Source: an uncultured Synergistales bacterium (GTDB taxonomy: Bacteria; Synergistota; Synergistia; Synergistales; Aminobacteriaceae). From it: DNA of 64,000 nucleotides. The translations under genes were made by a program, and so were the position numbers. Numbering within the stretch: position 1 is the stretch's first letter; every line of letters starts with the position of its first letter. Shown one piece after another: positions 36,821 through 45,801 of this stretch. The notes under the pieces are model-generated. The model made no database searches and was not told the DNA's origin. It was given only the letters and a program-made list of their open reading frames with translations. The stretch covers positions 79,441-143,440 of the forward strand of contig CAJOMU010000004.1 of the NCBI GenBank assembly GCA_905235735.1. The letters are read 5' to 3'.

Positions 36821-37903
36821 ATGCCGGGATTGTACGTTCATGTTCCGTTCTGTGAGAAGAAATGCAAATACTGTTCGTTCTATAGCGTCGTGAATCATGA
36901 GAGCCTGATTGATTCGTATCTTGATGCACTCGAAGCTGAATCACGACGGCTTGAATCTCATCCGCAACTGAAGACACTGTACATCGGCGGCGGAACTCCG
37001 AGCGTATTATCACTCTCACAATGGAAGAGGCTCATCAGCATAATCACTTCATATTTCGATACGTCATCGCTCATTGAAGCAACAACGGAGGCTAATCCGA
37101 ACTCAATCACGAATGAGCATATATCATTCTGGAAGGATAATAATATTACGCGTGTAAGTCTGGGAGTTCAGAGCATGAATGATGGTGAACTTGCGATACT
37201 TGGCCGTATTCATGACAGTATGCAGGCATTGAAGGCAATGGAACTCGTGAATACTTCAGGAATGAATCTGAGCTGTGATTTAATCTTCGCAATTCCCGGA
37301 CAGACTTTAAGAACATGGAATGATTCACTTCATACGGTCATGAATTATGCTTCTCATATCTCGACGTATCAGCTCACACTCGAACCTGATACACCGCTTG
37401 CACGTGAACTCGGCGATACAGACTTAAACGCTCAGGGTTACATGTTCTATCGTTATGCGCAATATATGCTGCCAGGAAAGAATTTCATTCAGTATGAGAT
37501 TTCCAGCTTTGCACAGGAGAATCACGAATGCATTCACAATCTTTCATACTGGAATCATGATGACGTAATTGCACTTGGCCCTTCCGCTGTTGGATACATT
37601 GACGGCATAAGATACACGAATCCCCGAACACTCAGCAAATATCTCAATGCGGCCAAGAAGAATTTTCCTGATGAATCATTCTCACGTGAGGAACTCTCTC
37701 CTCATGAACGCAAAATCGAACTCGCAGTGTTATCACTTCGCACAAGATACGGCATAAGTCGCAAAGACATGTTGCCTGAAATCGAACACGTTTTAGCTTC
37801 AATGCCTGATGACCTCTTCATTAAGACACCTGAAAGAATATCACTCAGCAAAAGAGGAATGAGACTAGGCAATTCAATATGGTCTGAGCTAATAGATTTG
37901 TGA
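36821..37903 (+). CDS. hemW: HemW-like radical SAM protein
   Basis: A 360-residue protein from ATG 36821 (MPGLYVHVPFCEKKCKYC), the conserved N-terminus; an in-frame ATG at 36800 lies inside lepA. The radical SAM cluster motif is C-E-K-K-C-K-Y-C at residues 11-18, followed by YIGGGTPSVL and the HemN C-terminal domain. HemW is a heme chaperone rather than the coproporphyrinogen oxidase. It is coupled to lepA. Confidence 0.9.
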   Translation: MPGLYVHVPFCEKKCKYCSFYSVVNHESLIDSYLDALEAESRRLESHPQLKTLYIGGGTPSVLSLSQWKRLISIITSYFDTSSLIEATTEANPNSITNEHISFWKDNNITRVSLGVQSMNDGELAILGRIHDSMQALKAMELVNTSGMNLSCDLIFAIPGQTLRTWNDSLHTVMNYASHISTYQLTLEPDTPLARELGDTDLNAQGYMFYRYAQYMLPGKNFIQYEISSFAQENHECIHNLSYWNHDDVIALGPSAVGYIDGIRYTNPRTLSKYLNAAKKNFPDESFSREELSPHERKIELAVLSLRTRYGISRKDMLPEIEHVLASMPDDLFIKTPERISLSKRGMRLGNSIWSELIDL

Positions 37904-37909
37904 TAAAAT
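37901..37909 (+). promoter_or_regulatory. Extended -10 promoter of SRP RNA
   Basis: TGATAAAAT overlaps the hemW stop codon and lies seven bases before the predicted 5' end of the SRP RNA. Confidence 0.5.
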
Positions 37910-37914
37910 ATCTC

Positions 37915-38013
37915 ATGTCCGGCTCAATGCGGCGGAGACCTGCGAATCGTGTCAGATCGGGAACGAAGCAGCACTAAACAGAATTCTTCGGGTGCCATTG
38001 AATACCGGGCACT
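37915..38013 (+). ncRNA. ffs: Signal recognition particle RNA, small type
   Basis: About 99 bases. The apical domain has GTCAGATCGGGAACGAAGCAGC, matching the conserved Ffh-binding GTCAG...GAA.GAAGCAGC sequence (quoted in part: GAACGAAGCAGCACTAA). The ends GTCCGG (37917-37922) and CCGGGC (38005-38010) pair. A T run at 38013-38017 ends it. It is a 4.5S-type RNA without an Alu domain. Confidence 0.88.
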
Positions 38014-38017
38014 TTTT

Positions 38018-38338
38018 ATGCTTGTTTCTGTTCACATGAAAAAAGAGAGGCCGTCTCATTCTTGTTGGGTCTCTCCTTATTTGAGGGGGGTAAAACTATA
38101 CAAAACGATCAAACAAGAACGAGGGTTTATTAATTAATTCCTTCAAAACCATTCTTTCACGAAAGCTCACTTGCAGGTGTAAAGCTCATTGTGATTGACT
38201 TGCTATTTCGTATTTGTTCGTTACGTCAAACATTATAGCTTTAAATTTTCGCATGTCAATATTTTTTTCTCATAATTAAACGCTAAGTAACAAGTCTAAT
38301 GTGCATTAATGAAAAGATGCTAGAATAACCTAATCACA
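38018..38338. other. Intergenic region before antiporter gene
   Basis: About 320 bases without a credible gene. GAGAGGCC (38045-38052) and GGTCTCTC lie within 30 bases and could form a hairpin. A TGCTAGAAT extended -10 is at 38318-38326. Short ORFs here overlap the SRP RNA or lack ribosome sites. Confidence 0.5.
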
Positions 38339-38383
38339 TTACCCCACTGAATAGAGATAAACGGCGGGGTAAAATTTTTTTTT
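38339..38383 (+). terminator. Hairpin with T run before antiporter gene
   Basis: TTACCCC (38339-38345) pairs with GGGGTAA (38366-38372) around a 20-base loop, then nine T. It sits between a possible promoter (38318-38326) and the TTG start at 38422, so it may either end an upstream RNA or act as an attenuator for the antiporter gene. Confidence 0.7.
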
Positions 38384-38421
38384 GACATGTGCAAACAAGA
38401 TATGAAAGGAGAGAATGAAAA

Positions 38422-39864
38422 TTGTTTGCTCAGTTTGTTAGTTTTCTTAATGAAGGTTCATCAGCTTCAGCAGGGATAATCAGTGTTGCAATAATGCTTC
38501 TATGCGGTTTTGCCCTCACGAGAATTACGAAACTTCTAAAGCTCCCGAATGTTACTGCCTATATCATCACGGGAATATTAATCGGCCCTTACTGCCTGAA
38601 TCTCGTTCCTGAAATCGTAACATCTCGTACAGCGTTTCTTCCTGATATTGCACTGGCATTCATAGCGTTCAGTACAGGACAGTTCTTCAGGTTCAATGCA
38701 CTCAAGGGGAACGGAATGAAGGTTCTAATCATTACTGTAGCTGAGGCATGTATAGCTTCAGTCTTCGTGTTCATTGCAGTGTATTATGTCCTCAGAATGG
38801 ATTTAGCTTTCTCAATTGTACTGGCTGCATTGGCTTCGGCTACTGCTCCTGCATCTACAATGATGACTATCCGACAGACAGGTGCAAAAGGGGATTTCGT
38901 GAACACATTATTGCAAGTTGTAGCACTCGATGATGTGGTAGGACTGCTCGCGTACAGCATTGCAATATCACTCGCACTCGCGTCTTCAATGTCAGAAACG
39001 TCTTCAGGATTCGATTTTCATAACGTAATCCTGCCTTTGATGATGAATTTGGCATGTATGATTCTCGGTGCATTACTTGGAATTCTCATGAAGATTATGA
39101 TTCCCGAAAACAGGTCTAAAGATAATAAGCTAATAATATCAGTTGCAATTCTATTCGGATTCTGCGGAATATGCCAGATATTAGAAGTGTCGCCTCTCTT
39201 AGGCTGTATGTTCATGGCCACTGTCTATGTGAATATCACTGACGATGATAAATTATTCAAGCAGCTCAATAACTTTAGTCCGCCGATATTGTTGTTGTTC
39301 TTCGTCAGGTCTGGTATATGCTTTGAGCTTGGTGCATTATCCGGTTCAGGTAACAGCGGAAATGCATCGTTACTGATGCTCGGTATCGTGTATTTCATAG
39401 TCAGAATATTAGGAAAATATGCAGGAGCTTTTATCGGATGCTTCGCTACGCACAAAGATAAACTCGTAAGGAATTATCTCGGTCTCGCTTTAATTCCTCA
39501 GGCAGGAGTTGCGATAGGTCTCGCTGAATTAGGAGCACGTACATTAGGCGGTGAAATGGGAAGTGCATTGCGTACAGTCATTCTTGCTTCAAGCGTATTG
39601 TATGAGCTTATAGGCCCGGCATGTGCAAAGTTATCGCTTTCACTCTCGCATTCATATGATAAAGATGCAGTTGATGAGCCTGTAATGAAACCTGAAGACG
39701 AAGATAAACTTATCGTGAACCTTTTGATTGAACGCATTCGTGAGATTCAAAGTGAGATACCCCAGCACAGTCCCGTTATGGTGAATGAAACTGCGGGCAA
39801 TAACATACAGGGAATGCATACGACACAGAAACATTTTCACACGAACAACACGAATTATCACTGA
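38422..39864 (+). CDS. Cation:proton antiporter, CPA2-like
   Basis: A 480-residue membrane protein of the Na+/H+ exchanger (NapA/KefB, Pfam Na_H_Exchanger) type, with about 12 hydrophobic segments in residues 15-410. The ion-binding Asp-Asp appears as V-A-L-D-D-V-V-G-L. The N-terminal K-L-P-N-V-T-A-Y-I-I-T-G-I-L-I-G-P motif is typical. A cytoplasmic tail of about 65 residues is acidic then His/Asn/Thr-rich and has no RCK/TrkA domain. The start is TTG 38422, with AAGGAG 10-11 bases upstream. Substrate (Na+ or K+) cannot be decided. Confidence 0.88.
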   Translation: MFAQFVSFLNEGSSASAGIISVAIMLLCGFALTRITKLLKLPNVTAYIITGILIGPYCLNLVPEIVTSRTAFLPDIALAFIAFSTGQFFRFNALKGNGMKVLIITVAEACIASVFVFIAVYYVLRMDLAFSIVLAALASATAPASTMMTIRQTGAKGDFVNTLLQVVALDDVVGLLAYSIAISLALASSMSETSSGFDFHNVILPLMMNLACMILGALLGILMKIMIPENRSKDNKLIISVAILFGFCGICQILEVSPLLGCMFMATVYVNITDDDKLFKQLNNFSPPILLLFFVRSGICFELGALSGSGNSGNASLLMLGIVYFIVRILGKYAGAFIGCFATHKDKLVRNYLGLALIPQAGVAIGLAELGARTLGGEMGSALRTVILASSVLYELIGPACAKLSLSLSHSYDKDAVDEPVMKPEDEDKLIVNLLIERIREIQSEIPQHSPVMVNETAGNNIQGMHTTQKHFHTNNTNYH

Positions 39865-39888
39865 TGAAAAGCATCTCAGAACATAAAG

Positions 39889-39919
39889 CACCTCCTGAAA
39901 ATTTACGGGAGGTGTTTTT
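39889..39919 (+). terminator. Terminator after antiporter gene
   Basis: CACCTCC pairs with GGGAGGTG, followed by TTTTT. Confidence 0.85.
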
Positions 39920-40005
39920 CTTTGCAAAATTCTTAAAGTCTGTGATATTGATATATAATTATTTCACTCACAATAATTTTTTCATGAAAGGATTTGATTC
40001 ACAAC

Positions 40006-41178
40006 ATGGAGATGTATTTAACCGCTTTAAAGGATCTCATGCTTCAGTCAGGTTTCTTCGGACTGACTACGGGCAATATTATCATGCTCATAGTCTCATT
40101 CGTTCTGCTCTATCTTGCAATTGGAAAAGGTTTTGAGCCATTGCTTTTAGTCCCGATAGCTTTCGGCTGTCTTCTGGTGAACCTTCCGTTATCAGGAATA
40201 TGGGATGAGTTCAACGAGACGACACACACAATAGGCTTTTTGCGTTCACTGTATTACGGAGCAGAATTCGAGATTTACCCGATACTGATATTCTTAGGCA
40301 TCGGAGCAATGACGGACTTCGCACCGTTAATTGCTAACCCAATAACGTTTTTGCTCGGAGCAGCAGCACAGTTCGGAGTGTTCGTAGCGTTCATAGGAGC
40401 TAACTATCTTGGGACTTTGACGGGAGGATTCGTGTCATTCAACATCAAGGAAGCGGCAAGCATCGCAATCATTGGAGGTGCAGACGGCCCTACGAGCATA
40501 TATCTGACGGTCATGTTAGGACAGACGCAGATACTCGGTGCGGTTGCAGTTGCGGCATATAGCTACATGTCATTAGTACCGATGATTCAGCCGCCGGTTA
40601 TCTATCTCATGACGAGCAAGAAGGACAGAGGAATCATAATGGGACAGCTCAGACCCGTATCACATCGTGAAAAGGTTCTCTTCCCGATTATATGCACGGT
40701 TGTATCTGGATTAATTCTTCCTGCATGTGTGCCGCTTGTCGGAACGTTAATGTTTGGAAATCTGCTTAAAGAATGCGGAGTTACTGACAGGTTGAGCAAT
40801 ACAGCACAGAATGAGCTGATGAACATCGTAACGATATTCCTTGCATTGTCAGTAGGTTCAACGATGGCAGCAGAGAGATTCTTAACGGTCGGAACTCTCG
40901 CGATAATTGCACTTGGTCTTGTTGCATTTGCGTTCTCAACGTTCGGCGGACTTGTTTTCGGTCAGATAATGAAAGTGTTATCGGGCGGAAAGATTAACCC
41001 GATGATAGGTGCGGCAGGAGTTTCAGCAGTTCCAATGGCGGCACGTGTTGTTCAGAGGTGCGTACAGAAGGAATATCCTGGTCATTTCCTGCTGATGCAC
41101 GCAATGGGTCCGAATGTTGCAGGAGTTATCGGCACGGCAGTTGCGGCAGGTGTTATGCTGACACTGCTCAGAGGCTAA
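40006..41178 (+). CDS. Sodium-translocating decarboxylase beta subunit
   Basis: A 390-residue membrane protein of the OadB/GcdB/MmdB family, which uses decarboxylation of a biotin-carried carboxyl group to pump Na+. The motifs GFEPLLLVPIAFGCLLVN, GGADGPTSIY (Asp at the Na+ site) and NPMIGAAGVSAVPMAARVVQ are intact. The start is taken as ATG 40006; a TTG at 39994 or an ATG at 40012 are alternatives. No alpha, gamma or biotin-carrier gene is next to it and terminators flank it, so its partners (glutaconyl-, oxaloacetate- or methylmalonyl-CoA decarboxylase) lie elsewhere. Confidence 0.92.
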   Translation: MEMYLTALKDLMLQSGFFGLTTGNIIMLIVSFVLLYLAIGKGFEPLLLVPIAFGCLLVNLPLSGIWDEFNETTHTIGFLRSLYYGAEFEIYPILIFLGIGAMTDFAPLIANPITFLLGAAAQFGVFVAFIGANYLGTLTGGFVSFNIKEAASIAIIGGADGPTSIYLTVMLGQTQILGAVAVAAYSYMSLVPMIQPPVIYLMTSKKDRGIIMGQLRPVSHREKVLFPIICTVVSGLILPACVPLVGTLMFGNLLKECGVTDRLSNTAQNELMNIVTIFLALSVGSTMAAERFLTVGTLAIIALGLVAFAFSTFGGLVFGQIMKVLSGGKINPMIGAAGVSAVPMAARVVQRCVQKEYPGHFLLMHAMGPNVAGVIGTAVAAGVMLTLLRG

Positions 41179-41223
41179 TTAGGACATTCAAAGTTTGAGT
41201 TATTTGCTCACATGAAAAATATC

Positions 41224-41260
41224 ACCGGGCGGTTTGTTAATGAATCTCCCGGTATTTTTT
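41224..41260 (+). terminator. Terminator after beta subunit gene
   Basis: ACCGGG (41224-41229) pairs with CCCGGT (41248-41253), followed by A and six T. Confidence 0.8.
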
Positions 41261-41280
41261 CAGAGAACGGCGGATAAATT

Positions 41281-42432
41281 ATGTCTTCATTCATAAATAA
41301 ATTTTTGGGGTTCGTTAAGAATATTGTCGCAGGCAGAAAGAAAGAATCACCTGAGCCTGAAATTATACGTGAATCAGAAACACAGCCATCACAGGAAATC
41401 GTACACGAAGAAGAAATACCAGAACAGGAGATGATACCCGAACCAGAACTGCAAGAACCAGAGCCTGAAGTGATACCTGAACCAGAACAGACGGATACAG
41501 AATCAGAATTAGAACCTGAGCTTGAACTTGAAGTACAAGCTGAACTGTCTGAACCTGAATCTGAAATACAAGCTGAACTGCCGACACCTGAACCAGAACA
41601 GGCAGATATAGAACCAGAACCTGAACTTGAAATACAAGTTGAACTGCCTGAACCTGAATCTGAAATACAAGCTGAACTGCCGGTAGCTGAACCTGAACAG
41701 ACAGATATAGAATCAGAACCAGAGCTTGAAATACAAACTGAACTGCCTGAATCTGAATCTGAAACACCAGCAATAGAACCAGAATCTGAACTGCATACTG
41801 AACTTCCAGCACCAGAACCAGAACGCAAAGATGAATACGATTACACGCAGATAATGCACGCAATCAGAAACATAATCACTCAGCATTACGGGTATTACGG
41901 GTTCAATATTGCAGATACAAAAGGCTATGAACGTTTTAGGACATACGCGAAGAATTATGAGATTTTGCTTCCAGAGTCAGATAACGAACTACGAAGGCTG
42001 ATTGTTCGTTCAGGTACTCTCATTGACGGAACAATTTACGTGTTTGATTCTGAAGACGTGAAAATGATGCTGTGTGAAGTTCAGAGGCTCATTGATAAGG
42101 GTGTGAACGTGATATATTTCCGTGAACTTGAGAGTTTCATTGAGGAGAGCAATCAATATCATAATCTCAACAGTAGAAGAGCAGTACGTGAGATACTCAT
42201 GGATAGTTATGACGGGTGTACATTCACTGAGCTTTACATGGAGACATCATCAGGGCCGAAAAAATTCAGGTCATACATGGACGGATTGAAATATGTGCTG
42301 TCGAAATATTTCCCCGATGGATTCAATGCAGATTATGCATTGCTGAGAGAATATGCCGCTAAAGAGAATATTATTCTTTCAGGAAACGATAAGGCACTGA
42401 AGCGCGAAACAGACGCGTTATTGATGAAATAA
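41281..42432 (+). CDS. Glu/Pro-repeat protein with unknown C-terminal domain
   Basis: A 383-residue protein I do not recognise. Residues 1-20 are an amphipathic basic helix (NKFLGFVKNIVAGRKK) without a clear signal peptide. Residues 25-182 are almost entirely Glu, Pro, Ser, Gln and Leu, including three tandem copies of about 33-37 residues built on E-P-E-Q-x-D-(I/T)-E ... E-L-E-(I/V)-Q-x-E-L. Residues 185-383 look globular, with two similar halves: Y-G-F-N-x-A-D-x-x-G-Y-x-x-x-R-x-Y-A-K and D-G-F-N-A-D-Y-A-L-L-R-E-Y-A-A-K. This hints at a duplicated domain separated by a segment rich in R-x-L-I. The long acidic spacer may be a flexible tether. Confidence 0.8.
   Translation: MSSFINKFLGFVKNIVAGRKKESPEPEIIRESETQPSQEIVHEEEIPEQEMIPEPELQEPEPEVIPEPEQTDTESELEPELELEVQAELSEPESEIQAELPTPEPEQADIEPEPELEIQVELPEPESEIQAELPVAEPEQTDIESEPELEIQTELPESESETPAIEPESELHTELPAPEPERKDEYDYTQIMHAIRNIITQHYGYYGFNIADTKGYERFRTYAKNYEILLPESDNELRRLIVRSGTLIDGTIYVFDSEDVKMMLCEVQRLIDKGVNVIYFRELESFIEESNQYHNLNSRRAVREILMDSYDGCTFTELYMETSSGPKKFRSYMDGLKYVLSKYFPDGFNADYALLREYAAKENIILSGNDKALKRETDALLMK
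41479..41820 (+). repeat. Tandem repeat coding Glu/Pro units
   Basis: Three units starting at 41479, 41590 and 41689, of about 111 and 99 bases, with decayed Glu/Pro sequence up to 41820. The bias keeps antisense frames free of stops, producing misleading Ser/Gly-rich minus-strand ORFs. Confidence 0.75.
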
Positions 42433-42458
42433 AAAACGGGAGACATATGCGCCTCCCG
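42430..42458 (-). terminator. Terminator of guaA (minus strand)
   Basis: CGGGAG and CTCCCG pair (6 bp, ten-base loop), followed on the minus strand by six to seven T. It can also end the converging plus-strand gene. Confidence 0.8.
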
Positions 42459-42467
42459 CACAACGAT

Positions 42468-44000
42468 TCATTCCCATTCAATCGTTGCTGGCGGCTTCGA
42501 TGTTACATCCATTACAACACGGTTAATCCCTCGTACCTCATTGCAGATTCGCTTTGAGATTCTATCCAGCACATCATAATCTATCCTCGACCATTCCGCT
42601 GTCATTGCGTCCTGTGAATGAATCGCCCTCAGCACTACCGCTTCATTGTATGTCCTGCTGTCCCCCATTACACCCACGCTTCTCACTGGCAGCAGCACAC
42701 AGAATGCCTGCCATATTCCCTCATACAGACCTGCACGTTTCAGTTCATCCCTGAATATCGCATCTGCCTCACGCAATACATCAAGCCTCTCACGCGTAAT
42801 TTCTCCCAAGCACCTCACCGCCAGACCTGGACCAGGAAAAGGCTGACGGTTCACTATTGCTTCAGGTACTCCGATTATCTTTCCGATTACACGAACTTCA
42901 TCCTTGAATAAATCCCTCAATGGCTCAAGCAGTTTCAGGTTCATGTGCTCAGGCAATCCCCCTACATTGTGATGTGATTTAATCACCGCTGCTCCCTTCT
43001 TCAGTCCACTCTCTATGACATCAGGATATATCGTTCCCTGCAAAAGCCATTCTGCATTTTTAATCTTTCTGGCCTCTTCTTCAAACACTTCAATGAATAA
43101 CTTTCCGATTATCTTTCGTTTCTTCTCAGGGTCAGTTACTCCTGCAAGCTCACGAAGGAATCTATCTGACGCATCAACGTATATCACATTCAATCCCATA
43201 TCCTTATATGAGTTCATGACTGCTTCAGGTTCATGTAAACGCATGAGGCCATGATCAACGAACACGCATTGAAGTTTGCCGCCTATTGCACGGTTCACCA
43301 GTGCCGCTGATACACTCGAATCAACTCCGCCTGAAAGTCCGCATACTACTCTTCCGTCTCCTACGTCCCGTCTTATGCTGGCTATCGTTCCTTCAACCCA
43401 GTCCTCTAAATCCCAATCTCCCGAACATTTGCATATCCCGAACACAAAGCTCTTTATGATTTCATTTCCCTGTTCAGTGTGTACGACTTCAGGGTGAAAC
43501 TGCAAGCCGTAAAATTTCCTCTCTGAATTCTCGATTGATGATGTAATTTCGCCTTCAGTTGATGACGTGATGATGAATCCTTCAGGAAGTCCTGATACGT
43601 TATCTCCATGACTCATTAAGACGTTTATGCTCTCATGAATCGAATTGTTCAGGAGTTCAGATTTCCCTGTTCTGCGAATCTTCGTTACGCCGTATTCTTT
43701 TGCATTGCCTGATGAAACAATGCCTCCTGAGAGTTTAGCGAGTAATTGCATTCCGTAGCATATGCCCAGAACAGGACAGCCGAGATTCAGAATCTCAGGG
43801 TCAATTGTAATTGCATCAGGGTCATTCACGCTGTCAGGGCCTCCAGAGATTATGATTCCCTTCGGTGAATATGCTTTTACTGTCTCGCATGAAGAATCCC
43901 AGTTCAGAATTACGCTGTGTACTTTCATTTCACGAAGCCTTCTTGCGATTAGCTGTGTGAACTGTGAACCGCAGTTGATGATAATGATGTTTTCGTTCAT
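42468..44000 (-). CDS. guaA: GMP synthase (glutamine-hydrolysing)
   Basis: Converts XMP to GMP with glutamine and ATP. The 510 residues comprise a class I glutaminase (nucleophile Cys in LGICYGMQL, and F-H-P-E-V), the ATP pyrophosphatase loop C-G-L-S-G-G-V-D-S-S, and the C-terminal dimerisation domain ending P-P-A-T-I-E-W-E. ATG 44000 has GGAG nearby. A TATAAT lies upstream on the minus strand at 44035-44040. It is a single-gene unit convergent to the repeat protein. Confidence 0.96.
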   Translation of the reverse strand: MNENIIIINCGSQFTQLIARRLREMKVHSVILNWDSSCETVKAYSPKGIIISGGPDSVNDPDAITIDPEILNLGCPVLGICYGMQLLAKLSGGIVSSGNAKEYGVTKIRRTGKSELLNNSIHESINVLMSHGDNVSGLPEGFIITSSTEGEITSSIENSERKFYGLQFHPEVVHTEQGNEIIKSFVFGICKCSGDWDLEDWVEGTIASIRRDVGDGRVVCGLSGGVDSSVSAALVNRAIGGKLQCVFVDHGLMRLHEPEAVMNSYKDMGLNVIYVDASDRFLRELAGVTDPEKKRKIIGKLFIEVFEEEARKIKNAEWLLQGTIYPDVIESGLKKGAAVIKSHHNVGGLPEHMNLKLLEPLRDLFKDEVRVIGKIIGVPEAIVNRQPFPGPGLAVRCLGEITRERLDVLREADAIFRDELKRAGLYEGIWQAFCVLLPVRSVGVMGDSRTYNEAVVLRAIHSQDAMTAEWSRIDYDVLDRISKRICNEVRGINRVVMDVTSKPPATIEWE

Positions 44001-44109
44001 AAATTATTCTCCATTACCTGATAATTTTCGTAAAATTATACATGCCATAAAAAATTTAAAATGTTATATAATTGCATGTTAGAAATAGTTTAAGGAGGCA
44101 ATGAATTTT

Positions 44110-45666
44110 ATGAATTTACGTAAAATATTTCTATTCTCATTTCTCATTATGATTCTCTCTTCTGCACAGTCATTCGCAGAGAGCACTTATGTTGCTGGTG
44201 ATGTAGTTGTTGTTCTCAGGTCATCAGGACAGGTTTCAGCATCATCATCTTCAGTAAGTTCAGCAGCATCGTCATTCGCAGAGATGAACGGGGCATCACT
44301 CACGAAAGTATATCCTGCGTTATCGAAGGCAGGCAATGAGATATTCGCATTGATTCACTCTGATGATATTGACCCTGAAGAGTTCTCGAAACTTCTCATG
44401 AAGAACCCTAACGTCATAGCAGCTTCACCGAACCATATCGTGAGAGCAGCAGCTGTTCCCAATGATACATATATGTCTCGGCTATGGGGATTTGAGGCAA
44501 TCAATATGCCGAACGCATGGGACAAGGAAACAGGAAGCAGCAATGTCTATGTTGCAATAGTAGATTCAGGAATCGATTGGACTAATCCGGATCTCACTGC
44601 GAATGTAGCAAGCAATCTCGGCTTCACAGCAATAGGCATACCTGCATCAGCATATGACGGTTTCGACAATTATGGTCATGGGAGTCATGTAGCGGGTACA
44701 ATCGGAGCAGTAAGCAACAACGGGGTAGGTATAGCAGGAATAAACTGGTATGTCAGAATGATTCCCGTGAAAGTTCTCGACAATAGTGGTTCAGGTACAA
44801 CAGATACGGTAGTTGAAGGAATGAATTACATTGCACAGCTAATGTCCGAAGGCTATAACATCAGGGCAGTAAATCTCTCCCTCGAAGCATATGTAGTAAT
44901 GGCACCAACACATGATAATCTCATTCAATATCCTATGTGGCGTGCATTCAAGGCAGTAGATGAATACAATCAGGCAGTGATAGTTGTAGCGGCAGGGAAT
45001 CAGGGAATAGCGATAGGTGAGGCAACTACATACACAAAGCGAGATTCTGGCGGCATAGTATTTGAGAGGGGCAGTTATGCATACCCTGCATCATTCAAAG
45101 GCTTGAACAACATGATAAGCGTATCAGCGGTGAACATAAGCGGAAATCTTTCATCGTACAGCAACTATAATGCTGATATATCTGCTCCTGGCGGAGATCT
45201 CGATACTGATGAAGGTTTGATTCTAAGCACATGGATTCAGAATTCCCAATTCCTAAATGACGAAGGAATATCTATCCGACCACTACGGGGTACATCAATG
45301 GCCGCACCTCATGTAGCTGGAGCAGCAGCACTTCTTTCCGCACATGATCCTAGTATGACTGCATACCAGATTAAGACGTGCATTTTAGATAGTAGTGCTC
45401 CAGGCGGTGAAGGGCTTCTTGATGTAGATGCGGCGATACTGTATCAGGAGTATTATGGCAAGAGTCTGAGCAGTGAGGGTACAGAGGGGAATTCATACAG
45501 TGATTGGAGAGGTAACAACAAGGACGACTACGATTATGGTCGTGATTATGATTATGGTCGTAATGAATCGTCTTCAGGTTCTGGTGGCTGTAACGGATTC
45601 ATGTCAGTATCAGTAATATTTGCGATGATTTTGGTTTATCCGCTTGCAAGAAAGTTAATGAGCTGA
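44110..45666 (+). CDS. Subtilisin-like serine protease with Synergist-CTERM tail
   Basis: A 518-residue secreted S8 peptidase. The start is ATG 44110, 11 bases after AAGGAGG; ATG 44101 is only two bases from it. Residues 1-23 are a signal peptide (ends Ser-Phe-Ala). A prodomain follows to about residue 115. The catalytic triad is Asp152 (VDSGID), His190 (GHGSHVAGT) and Ser in GTSMAAPHVAG (about 395), with the oxyanion Asn in VVAAGNQG. The C-terminus has an Asp/Tyr/Gly/Arg-rich spacer, then S-G-S-G-G-C-N-G-F, a hydrophobic helix and R-K-L-M-S. This matches the Synergist-CTERM sorting signal, so the enzyme is likely processed and anchored at the surface. Confidence 0.92.
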   Translation: MNLRKIFLFSFLIMILSSAQSFAESTYVAGDVVVVLRSSGQVSASSSSVSSAASSFAEMNGASLTKVYPALSKAGNEIFALIHSDDIDPEEFSKLLMKNPNVIAASPNHIVRAAAVPNDTYMSRLWGFEAINMPNAWDKETGSSNVYVAIVDSGIDWTNPDLTANVASNLGFTAIGIPASAYDGFDNYGHGSHVAGTIGAVSNNGVGIAGINWYVRMIPVKVLDNSGSGTTDTVVEGMNYIAQLMSEGYNIRAVNLSLEAYVVMAPTHDNLIQYPMWRAFKAVDEYNQAVIVVAAGNQGIAIGEATTYTKRDSGGIVFERGSYAYPASFKGLNNMISVSAVNISGNLSSYSNYNADISAPGGDLDTDEGLILSTWIQNSQFLNDEGISIRPLRGTSMAAPHVAGAAALLSAHDPSMTAYQIKTCILDSSAPGGEGLLDVDAAILYQEYYGKSLSSEGTEGNSYSDWRGNNKDDYDYGRDYDYGRNESSSGSGGCNGFMSVSVIFAMILVYPLARKLMS

Positions 45667-45672
45667 TAGAAT
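45644..45672 (+). promoter_or_regulatory. Promoter of tRNA-Thr
   Basis: TTGCAA at 45644-45649, 17-base spacer, TAGAAT at 45667-45672 preceded by TG and one base. It overlaps the end of the protease gene; the tRNA starts 20 bases further on. Confidence 0.65.
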
Positions 45673-45691
45673 TTCACATTGTGTTGAAGTT

Positions 45692-45763
45692 GCCGGTGTG
45701 GCTCAGAGGTAGAGCAGCGCACTCGTAATGCGCAGGTCAACAGTTCGAATCTGTTCACCGGCT
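45692..45763 (+). tRNA. tRNA-Thr (CGT)
   Basis: 72 bases fold as a cloverleaf: acceptor GCCGGTG/CACCGGC, anticodon loop CTCGTAA with CGT, T-arm TTCGAAT. CCA is not encoded. An integrase remnant lies 80 bases downstream. Confidence 0.95.
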
Positions 45764-45801
45764 TCATGAAGAAAACTCGGTAAAGACCGATAGAAAATAG
45801 A

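Noticed and set aside
37949..38137. 62-codon plus-strand ORF
   Set aside because: It overlaps the SRP RNA almost from its middle and has no conserved features.
41208..41863. Two long Ser/Gly/Val-rich minus-strand ORFs
   Set aside because: They are exact shadows of the Glu/Pro tandem repeats on the plus strand; low-complexity translation and no ribosome sites.
44101..44109. ATG 44101 as start of the subtilase
   Set aside because: It is only two bases from AAGGAGG; ATG 44110 has normal spacing and gives a cleaner signal peptide.
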